From assembly GCA_002712285.1 (NCBI GenBank), contig PATC01000036.1:1-39648 (forward strand): a DNA stretch of 39,648 bases. The letters are read 5' to 3'. Below the pieces are notes generated by a model. It saw nothing but the letters and a program-made list of their open reading frames with translations. It was not told the origin of the DNA and ran no database searches. This document shows, one piece after another, positions 33,732 through 39,648 of the stretch. Each line of letters starts with the position of its first letter. Positions within the stretch are counted from its first letter, which is position 1. The DNA is from Methanobacteriota archaeon. Lineage in GTDB: Archaea; Thermoplasmatota; Poseidoniia; Poseidoniales; Thalassarchaeaceae. The position numbers and the translations under genes were made by a program.

Positions 33732-34913
33732 GTGGACCTGAAGGCAGACGAGGCATTGGCTCGGTCTAATCTTATTCGGTCCGATCGGTCGGCCCCAGGA
33801 ATTACTAGGAAAGCAAAGCCTTCTCCAGATGAGGCCCCTATTGATTGGGAATTCATGGCCGCAGATGGTAAAGTGCTCAAGGATGCTAATAGGATTGCAG
33901 AAATCAATGCGTTGGCCATCCCTCCTGCTTGGACTGACGTATGGATATGTTCCAATGATCGAGGCCACATCCAAGCTACAGGTGTTGATGGTAAAGGACG
34001 CCTTCAGTACAGATATCATCCCAATTGGATTGCAATGAAGGCTGAAATGAAGTTTGACGGTGTCGCCGGTTTTGCTGAATCACTCCCCGCTTTACGAAAG
34101 AAAATCAATCAAGATTTGAAGCGTGATTCAATGGATCTTGAGAAGGTGAGTGCTCTTGTTGTTAGGCTCATGGACCTGTATAACATCCGAGTTGGTAGTG
34201 ACGAATATGCTCGAACTAACGAATCCTATGGTCTAACCACACTTCGTAATGGCCATATGGTTAGGAAGACAGGGGATAATGCTGAAGGTAGACACGATGC
34301 AGTATTCTCTTTCACTGGAAAGTCTGGAAAATCTTGGGAGATTTTGATTGAGGATGATGACCTCGTAGATCTTCTTCTTGAAACTCGTAAGTTGGGTTCT
34401 AAAGGAAAGGACACCGATTTATTCTATTTCGTGAATACTGAAACAGAGAACGAGAACGATTTGAAGGCCGAACACATCAACCAATATATTCAGGATGCAA
34501 CTGGAGAATCATACACGGCGAAGGATTTCCGGACATGGGCTGCGACATGGAAATGTGCATACAGACTCGCATTTATTGACAAAGATGAGAAAGGTTCTAC
34601 ACTCGTGAATTTCATTAAAAAATTGCCTGAGCCTGCGAATGAGAATCTTCAAAATCTTGTGAATGATGATGGAAGAATTAGTCTAGATTCGGATACTGCG
34701 AGGAATAAGGCAATGCTTGCTGTTATCGACACGGTTGCCTCGAATCTAGGAAACACCCGTGCAGTTTGTCGTTCATCCTACATCCATCCACTTTTCGTCG
34801 AATCATTCCTCGATGGAACTATCCAAAAAAGGTGGTCTGAAGGTCAAGAAGGAATACAGATTACCGGCCTCTCGGCAGAGGAGTCTATTACGCTCAACGT
34901 CCTTCGTCAATGA
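33732..34913 (+). CDS. DNA topoisomerase IB
   Basis: Relaxes supercoiled DNA by a transient 3'-phosphotyrosine break. 393 residues. The N-terminal domain contains APGITRKAKPSPDEAP, LAIPPAWTDVWICSNDRGHI, QATGVDGKGRLQYRYHPNW, all typical of the bacterial type. The catalytic domain has IRVGSDEYARTNESYGLTTL (Arg of the active-site set), FTGKSGKSWEI (Lys), FRTWAATWKCAYRLA (second Arg), and CRSSYIHPLFVESF with catalytic Tyr350. The form is the bacterial/poxviral-like short enzyme rather than the longer thaumarchaeal/eukaryotic one. The start is a GTG 66 bp downstream of the previous stop; fumC follows by 45 bp. Confidence 0.92.
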   Translation: MDLKADEALARSNLIRSDRSAPGITRKAKPSPDEAPIDWEFMAADGKVLKDANRIAEINALAIPPAWTDVWICSNDRGHIQATGVDGKGRLQYRYHPNWIAMKAEMKFDGVAGFAESLPALRKKINQDLKRDSMDLEKVSALVVRLMDLYNIRVGSDEYARTNESYGLTTLRNGHMVRKTGDNAEGRHDAVFSFTGKSGKSWEILIEDDDLVDLLLETRKLGSKGKDTDLFYFVNTETENENDLKAEHINQYIQDATGESYTAKDFRTWAATWKCAYRLAFIDKDEKGSTLVNFIKKLPEPANENLQNLVNDDGRISLDSDTARNKAMLAVIDTVASNLGNTRAVCRSSYIHPLFVESFLDGTIQKRWSEGQEGIQITGLSAEESITLNVLRQ

Positions 34914-34958
34914 GTATGAGGACGAAACTCCTTAGCCCGATTGTGGAATCATTGATTC

Positions 34959-36347
34959 ATGGAAGAACGGATTGAACGTGATACTATGGGCACACTTTCG
35001 GTGCCAAGTGATCGTTATTGGGGGGCACAGACAGCCCGTTCCTTGATGAATTTCGATATCGGTGAGGACGCAATGCCGCAAGGCGTCATTCGAGCATTCG
35101 GCATTCTCAAGATGGCTGCAGCTGAAACCAACAAAGCTCTCGGAACATTAGATGGCGATGTAGCAGACCTCATCACCGCTGCCGCATCCGAGGTTGCCTC
35201 CGGATCGTTGAATGATCACTTTCCACTTCGAGTATGGCAAACGGGTTCGGGTACACAATCTAACATGAATGCCAACGAAGTAATTGCAAACCGAGCAATA
35301 GAGATGGCAGGAGGCGTATTAGGTAGTAAAGATCCAATCCATCCTAATGATCACGTCAACAAGGCTCAGTCCAGTAATGACACCTTCCCCACAGCGATGC
35401 ACATTTCAGCGGCTGAAGCCATTATGCATGACGTGATTCCATCGGTCAAATCCCTCCGCGATTCTCTCCACAAGAAATCGAAGGAATGGTCTGACATTGT
35501 GAAGATTGGACGAACCCATTTGATGGATGCAGTTCCTTTGACTTTAGGCCAGGAGGTCGGTGGTTGGGTTGCTCAGATTGATGCATCTCTAACACGTATC
35601 GAGGCATCAATGGATGACCTATACGAAATTGCACTTGGAGGAACTGCGGTGGGGACTGGCCTAAACACACATCCCGATTTTGCTGCAGGAGTCGCCTCTA
35701 AGATTGCGGACCATACCGGACTTCCTTTCCGCAGCGCTCCGAACAAGTTTGCCCAACTTGCAGCTCATGATGCGATTGTTGCGGTGAGTGGATCGTTAAG
35801 CGTCCTTGCGGTATCTCTCATGAAGATCGCAAATGATGTCCGCTGGCTTGGTTCAGGTCCGAGGAGTGGTCTTGGAGAACTCGAGTTACCAGCCAATGAA
35901 CCAGGTTCCTCAATCATGCCTGGTAAAGTCAATCCAACACAATGTGAAGCATTGACAATGGTCTGTGCTCAGGTAATGGGTAACCACACAGCAGTAACTG
36001 TAGGTGGTTCACAAGGCAATTTTGAATTAAATGTGTACAAGCCGATGATGATACACAATTTATTGCACTCTGCTCGTATTTTGACTGATTCATGCCATTC
36101 ATTCAGAGAACGTTGTATCGATGGTCTTCAGCCGAATCACGAGAATATCCGTGAGCATCTCGATAATTCGTTGATGCTTGTTACAGCTTTGAATAACCAC
36201 ATTGGATATGATGCTGCGGCAAAGATTGCGAAGAATGCTCATGAGAATGGATTGACGTTGAAACAGAGCGCTCTCGCTCTCGGTCTTTTGACTGAGGCTC
36301 AATTCGATGAATGGGTTCGACCAGAAGATATGACTGGGCCAAAGTAG
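34959..36347 (+). CDS. fumC: Fumarate hydratase, class II
   Basis: Interconverts fumarate and malate in the TCA cycle. 462 residues, typical length. [60 protein letters not shown] and [20 protein letters not shown] lie in order, and [17 protein letters not shown] is the superfamily signature carrying the catalytic Ser in the preceding loop. The C-terminal domain ends [12 protein letters not shown] as in other members. The iron-independent class II form suits an aerobic lifestyle. Distances to the flanking genes (45 and 96 bp) leave co-transcription open. Confidence 0.95.
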   Translation: MEERIERDTMGTLSVPSDRYWGAQTARSLMNFDIGEDAMPQGVIRAFGILKMAAAETNKALGTLDGDVADLITAAASEVASGSLNDHFPLRVWQTGSGTQSNMNANEVIANRAIEMAGGVLGSKDPIHPNDHVNKAQSSNDTFPTAMHISAAEAIMHDVIPSVKSLRDSLHKKSKEWSDIVKIGRTHLMDAVPLTLGQEVGGWVAQIDASLTRIEASMDDLYEIALGGTAVGTGLNTHPDFAAGVASKIADHTGLPFRSAPNKFAQLAAHDAIVAVSGSLSVLAVSLMKIANDVRWLGSGPRSGLGELELPANEPGSSIMPGKVNPTQCEALTMVCAQVMGNHTAVTVGGSQGNFELNVYKPMMIHNLLHSARILTDSCHSFRERCIDGLQPNHENIREHLDNSLMLVTALNNHIGYDAAAKIAKNAHENGLTLKQSALALGLLTEAQFDEWVRPEDMTGPK

Positions 36348-36443
36348 AGAACTACATCATCTCGATTACAGGGGTGGATTCTAGTTTCTTTCAACTGGAT
36401 TTTGTGTCCAAAGAGGTAAAGGAGACTCGTCCATCCAAGGCAC

Positions 36444-37952
36444 ATGGACGCCTACCTAGAGTTGCTTTCAAAACAGAAAGACATTGAGACCATTGGCCAA
36501 ATCTCCGGCCTTCTTGGCTGGGATCAAGAGGTAATGATGCCACCGAAAGCAGCCCCTCTTCGTGCTGAGCAACTTGCATGGCTTTCCAAGGCACGACATG
36601 GCATGATGACCGACTCTAGGATGGGCGCTCTTCTTTCTGCTGCTGAAGCCGAAGACGATGGTAGTGATGAAACGCGTTCAGGAAATCTCCGCCTCATTCG
36701 AGATTCTTATGATAAAGCAACTAAGCAACCCACAGATTTTGTGGAGCGTTTTGCCCGTCATAAGTCTAAATCGATTGTATCGTGGACCGAAGCTCGTGCT
36801 AAGAACGATTTCTCGATTTTCCGCGATGATCTTTCAACAATGGTCGATCTTGCTCGCGAACTTGCTGACCATCTAGGATATGAAACACTTCGATATGATG
36901 CCTTACTTGACCTCTATGAGTCGGGCCTGACAGTTGCTCGCCTAGACCCACTATTTGCTGGACTTCGCGAATCTTCTGTCCCTCTAATCCAAGGAGTGAG
37001 TGTAGATGATGGAGCGCATGATTGGGTCTACCGCCATGAGTGGTCAAAAGAAGGACAAGAAAATTTGAGTCAGGCTCTATCGGAAGCCGTAGGATTCGAT
37101 TTTGGTGCCGGACGTAGAGATGAATCAACTCACCCATTCTGTGGTGGAGCTAACCCTGACGATGTTCGATGGACTACACGCTATGATTCTCGAGAACCAT
37201 GGGGGGCAATCTTTGGGACGTTACATGAAACCGGGCACGCTCTCTACGAACAGGGCCGCCCACGAAACTTGGATTTTGAACCGAGTGGTCACGCTAATGG
37301 TTTAGGCGTACACGAGAGCCAGAGCCGTCTTTGGGAGAATCAGGTTGGACGTAGCCTAGCTTTCTGTGAATGGAGTCTTCCAATGTGGAAGGAGCACTTC
37401 CCAAAGAATATGGAAGGCGTGAGCGCAGAGATGCTTTGGCGAGCAATCAACCAAGTCGAACCGAGTTTAATTCGAGTTGAAGCAGATGAAGCGACATACA
37501 ATCTTCACATCATGATTAGGTATGAGGTGGAGAAACTTCTCATCTCAGGCGAACTTGATGTAGACAGTCTCCCAGATGCCTGGGATGATATGTACGAACG
37601 CTACCTCGGAATTCGTTCTCAGGATCGGAAACAAGGTGTTCTACAGGATATCCATTGGTCTATGGGGGCATTTGGCTACTTCCCAACTTACACATTAGGC
37701 AACCTGTATGCGGCCCAACTTCTTGTCGCAGCACGCAAAGATCTCGAATCTGTCGGTCATACTTTGGAAGATGATTGGCGTGAAGGAGAATTCACTCCAC
37801 TCTTAGGGTGGATGCGAAAAAATGTCCATGGCCGTGGGTCAATACTAACCCCTGCAGGCCTCATTGAGGAGGCCACGGGAGAAGCACCGACACCAGACCC
37901 CTTTGTTGACTATCTTCGAGATAAAATTGGCACAATCTATGGTTCTGTTTGA
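36444..37952 (+). CDS. Metallocarboxypeptidase, M32 (Taq) family
   Basis: Removes C-terminal amino acids from peptides. 502 residues, family length. The zinc site is HETGH (His261, Glu262, His265) with the third ligand Glu291 in HESQSRLWENQ, both in the standard context (DDVRWTTRYDSREPWGAIFG and QGRPRNLDFEPSGHANGLGV). The N-terminal helix IGQISGLLGWDQEVMMPPKA is characteristic. IRYEVEKLLISGELDVDSLP and DIHWSMGAFGYFPTYTLGNL follow. There is no signal peptide, so the enzyme works in the cytoplasm, probably on oligopeptides taken up from outside. It is separated from fumC by 96 bp. Confidence 0.94.
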   Translation: MDAYLELLSKQKDIETIGQISGLLGWDQEVMMPPKAAPLRAEQLAWLSKARHGMMTDSRMGALLSAAEAEDDGSDETRSGNLRLIRDSYDKATKQPTDFVERFARHKSKSIVSWTEARAKNDFSIFRDDLSTMVDLARELADHLGYETLRYDALLDLYESGLTVARLDPLFAGLRESSVPLIQGVSVDDGAHDWVYRHEWSKEGQENLSQALSEAVGFDFGAGRRDESTHPFCGGANPDDVRWTTRYDSREPWGAIFGTLHETGHALYEQGRPRNLDFEPSGHANGLGVHESQSRLWENQVGRSLAFCEWSLPMWKEHFPKNMEGVSAEMLWRAINQVEPSLIRVEADEATYNLHIMIRYEVEKLLISGELDVDSLPDAWDDMYERYLGIRSQDRKQGVLQDIHWSMGAFGYFPTYTLGNLYAAQLLVAARKDLESVGHTLEDDWREGEFTPLLGWMRKNVHGRGSILTPAGLIEEATGEAPTPDPFVDYLRDKIGTIYGSV

Positions 37953-37961
37953 TTGCAATAA

Positions 37962-39107
37962 TTGAACATAGAAACGAGGCGTCCTTATGCGCCGCCGTTT
38001 CTGAAACGAATCATGGGCGGGCCGCGGACACTTGCTGCGGACTCTGTTGCTTGGATGGAGAGGCGAATGCCTCAGAGCATTTCTGCAGTTCATATCGATG
38101 ATTCGTTGATTCTTGCAGGAGATTGGAATGGACTCATTGTAGCTTGGAACTTAGAGGGAGAGGAACTTTGGTCAGCAGATGTGGGCGATCGAGTAACATC
38201 ATTCAAAATCGATCCAACTGATCAGGACATCCGTTGTATCGCAGGACGCGAAGCAATGAGAATCAACCCAATAGATGGCGAAATCCTATGGAAGACTGAA
38301 TTTGATGGTTCAACAGATATTTTGAGTTGCGCAGACGAAGGGAAGTGTTGGGTATCTTCTTCTGTTTATGATATCGAACTGAACGATTTCGTAATTTGTG
38401 CGATCACTCATATTGGCGCAGATGGGGAAATCATACACAGGCTAGAATTTGATGAGCGGCCATGGTCACTTCATATCTTGCCATCTGGGAAAATTGCTCT
38501 AGGACTCGGTCGTCCTAGAGGGGGTTTACTGTATCTCAAGCCAGACGGGAATCAATTGGTAGACAATCACTTCGATTTAGGGGATTCACCAGTATGTTGC
38601 GGAGTCGGCCAAGATGAGATTTTATTGGGACACATCAATGGCAGCATCACTAAAATCAGTACAGATGGAAAATCGGATCTCCTTCCTTCAATCACCAAGG
38701 AAACCATCGAATGTATAATCAAAAGTCCTCTAGGTCTTCTAATTGGAACCTCAAAAGGAAGCGCGATTTGCTATGATGATGAAGTAGCCTGGACAGTTGA
38801 TTTAGAAACAGAAATTGAGCACATTCGTTTTTGTAATCAGGAATGCGCTTGGTTTGGTACTTGGTCAGGAAGTAATGCGACACTCTCGCTTATAGATGTC
38901 AAAAGTGGTACGATTACTACTCACTTCACATTATCAGCACGCCTCAGAGATATTGCAGTACACGAAAATTTCACTGTAATCGGGATGGATGATGGTAGAT
39001 TACTCGTATTTGAGGAAAAAATGCTTACTCGTCGAATTGATTCAGAGTCAATAGAAACCAATGATCGATCTGATTTGAGGGATCGCCTCCGTGCTTTGCG
39101 AAAGTAA
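37962..39107 (+). CDS. Beta-propeller protein (PQQ/WD-like), cytoplasmic
   Basis: 381 residues if started at the TTG at 37962 (10 bp after the previous stop), or 364 if started at ATG 38013 (MGGPRTLAADS); no ribosome site distinguishes them. Repeated blades are visible as DDSLILAGDWNGLIVAWNLE, GEELWSADVGDRVTSFKIDP, INPIDGEILWKTEFDG, DEILLGHINGSITKISTDGK, LLIGTSKGSAICYDDEVAWT and FTVIGMDDGRLLVFEEKML, at about 40-60 residue intervals, consistent with six or seven blades. No signal peptide or membrane helix is seen, unlike the propeller at 32067. The basic tail (RSDLRDRLRALRK) may bind nucleic acid or another protein. Function unknown; likely scaffold or sensor. Confidence 0.72.
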   Translation: MNIETRRPYAPPFLKRIMGGPRTLAADSVAWMERRMPQSISAVHIDDSLILAGDWNGLIVAWNLEGEELWSADVGDRVTSFKIDPTDQDIRCIAGREAMRINPIDGEILWKTEFDGSTDILSCADEGKCWVSSSVYDIELNDFVICAITHIGADGEIIHRLEFDERPWSLHILPSGKIALGLGRPRGGLLYLKPDGNQLVDNHFDLGDSPVCCGVGQDEILLGHINGSITKISTDGKSDLLPSITKETIECIIKSPLGLLIGTSKGSAICYDDEVAWTVDLETEIEHIRFCNQECAWFGTWSGSNATLSLIDVKSGTITTHFTLSARLRDIAVHENFTVIGMDDGRLLVFEEKMLTRRIDSESIETNDRSDLRDRLRALRK

Positions 39108-39149
39108 AATTAACAATTCTGCATCGGAAATAGGGGTAGTATAGTGTTA

Positions 39150-39175
39150 ATTTCCTAAGGAAATCGCCTTTTTCT
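39150..39175 (+). terminator. Hairpin with T-rich tail after the propeller gene
   Basis: ATTTCC (39150-39155) and GGAAAT (39159-39164) form a 6-bp perfect stem with loop TAA, followed by CGCC and TTTTTCTT. It lies 42 bases after the stop codon and directly before the next promoter-like element, as expected for the end of the upstream transcript. Confidence 0.5.
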
Positions 39176-39176
39176 T

Positions 39177-39190
39177 GCAAAAGTTAATAG
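39177..39190 (+). promoter_or_regulatory. Archaeal BRE/TATA-like promoter
   Basis: GCAAAA followed by GTTAATAG matches the purine/A-rich BRE followed by an AT-rich TATA box. A start about 25 bases below the TATA centre (39187) falls at 39211-39214, just before the first predicted RNA helix (39215). No coding start lies downstream in that window, so it probably serves a non-coding transcript. Confidence 0.5.
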
Positions 39191-39319
39191 ACATCCCTTA
39201 CTTATGCTAAGTTACCGCTCCGGGGGAGTGGCGTGATGGGGCAACTCATTGCGGGGACTCCGGTCCGGAACTACAAACCTGAGTGGTTCCGACACTTGGT
39301 CAAACAAGTGGACGGAAAA

Positions 39320-39425
39320 GGTCGATCAACATGAGAGACCTGGATACGACAGCAAAGAGCAATCAATGCTGGAACAAATCGGGAAGCTTAGGCTGAACGA
39401 AGAGAACGCAAAAAACGCCTAGTGC
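39320..39425 (+). repeat. 106-nt direct repeat, copy A
   Basis: Begins GGTCGATCAACATGAG and ends CGCCTAGTGC. It matches copy B (39543-39648) at 100 of 106 positions, with one 52-nt stretch identical. The distance between equivalent positions is 223 bp. It contains a small open frame of 21 codons from ATG 39331 to TGA 39396. Confidence 0.95.
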
Positions 39426-39542
39426 GAAAACGGCTCGTACCAAATCCAGTATGCAGGAGTGAACAGAGAGGCGACTCAACGGGAACAAATGTGGGAGACA
39501 AAAAAAAAGCGCTTGCGTGGATTTTGAGTCAACTGGAAATAA

Positions 39543-39648
39543 GGTCGATCTCCATGAGAGACCTGGACACAACAGCAAAGAGCAATCAATGCTGGAACAA
39601 ATCGGGAAGCTTAGGCTGAACGAGGAGAACGCAAAAAACGCCTAGCGC
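39543..39648 (+). repeat. 106-nt direct repeat, copy B (reaches the window edge)
   Basis: Begins GGTCGATCTCCATGAG and ends CGCCTAGCGC at the last base of the window. The six differences from copy A are AA to TC near the start, T to C, G to A, A to G, and T to C at the end. Whether further copies follow cannot be seen. The same 21-codon frame lies at 39554-39619. Confidence 0.95.

Larger units (their letters stand above)
39211..39648 (+). ncRNA. Candidate structured non-coding RNA of unknown class (3' end beyond window)
   Basis: The 541 bases after 39107 hold no convincing protein gene. From 39215 helices abut one another: 39215-39221 with 39225-39231; 39232-39238 with 39247-39253; 39255-39258 with 39263-39266; 39267-39274 with 39283-39290; 39293-39298 with 39305-39310. 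Stems are 4-8 bp and use a few G-U pairs. A later 7-bp helix joins 39473-39479 to 39524-39530. The two 106-nt repeats lie inside. No T-run that could end transcription occurs before the window edge. I do not recognise RNase P, SRP, rRNA or tRNA features. A retroelement or ribozyme is possible. Confidence 0.4.

Noticed and set aside
39320-39648. CRISPR array
   Set aside because: Two 106-nt units at 223-bp period with unrelated interior do not fit repeat/spacer dimensions, and no cas gene is present.
39320-39648. Template/variable repeat pair of a diversity-generating retroelement
   Set aside because: The differences between copies are not restricted to adenines, and no reverse transcriptase or target gene is visible.

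Overview
The window looks like a piece of a marine planktonic euryarchaeon, most likely Marine Group II (Candidatus Poseidoniales). The evidence is the mixture of genes. Archaea-specific information processing and cofactor genes are present: the large subunit of the D-family DNA polymerase, the large primase subunit, a KEOPS Pcc1-like subunit, a THEP1-type NTPase, archaeal phosphopantothenate synthetase, a DUF373 membrane protein and an MptE-like enzyme. Beside them sit bacterial-type genes: DNA topoisomerase IB, a DUF2237 protein, a PTGES2-like GST, class II fumarase and glycine cleavage H protein. Base composition is moderate, genes are closely packed on both strands, and several neighbours overlap by 4 bp. 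The taxonomic assignment is inference; no rRNA gene is present.

Layout. 1-4 kb: the 3' part of a giant surface protein of Ig-like repeats, anchored by one C-terminal membrane helix. 4-7.4 kb: RNase HI and gcvH (minus), a class I aminotransferase (plus) and enolase (minus). 7.4-10.2 kb: an unknown protein, a tRNA-Cys(GCA) with encoded CCA, a small membrane protein, THEP1 and a tandem pair of TerB-like proteins. 10.2-14.1 kb: a minus-strand run that includes a short UDP-sugar dehydrogenase, a sugar nucleotidyltransferase and three uncharacterised proteins (membrane, membrane plus coiled coil, and possible winged helix). 14.2-17.4 kb: an isocitrate/isopropylmalate dehydrogenase-family enzyme, then phosphopantothenate synthetase, nadC and a Pcc1-like gene (minus). 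17.5-22.4 kb: mutY-hflX-membrane protein (plus), PTGES2-like GST and DUF2237 (minus), and a zinc-ribbon protein. 22.4-30.5 kb: DUF373 and priL (minus), MptE-like enzyme and membrane protein (plus), and the 1359-residue PolD large subunit (minus). 30.6-39.1 kb: ten consecutive plus-strand gene slots running pyrE, cyclophilin, small membrane protein, secreted FG-GAP propeller, topoisomerase IB, fumarase, M32 carboxypeptidase and a PQQ/WD-like propeller.

The gene content is that of an aerobic heterotroph: lower glycolysis (enolase), TCA cycle (fumarase), glycine oxidation (gcvH), NAD, CoA and pterin cofactor synthesis, peptide degradation (M32 carboxypeptidase) and large surface or secreted beta proteins.

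The main unexplained region is the last 541 bases. It holds, in order, a terminator-like hairpin with a T-rich tail, a good archaeal BRE/TATA-like element, a run of five abutting predicted helices starting about where transcription should begin, and two 106-nt repeats (94% identical, 223-bp period). The second repeat ends exactly at the window edge. I read this as a candidate structured RNA gene or retroelement of unknown class.
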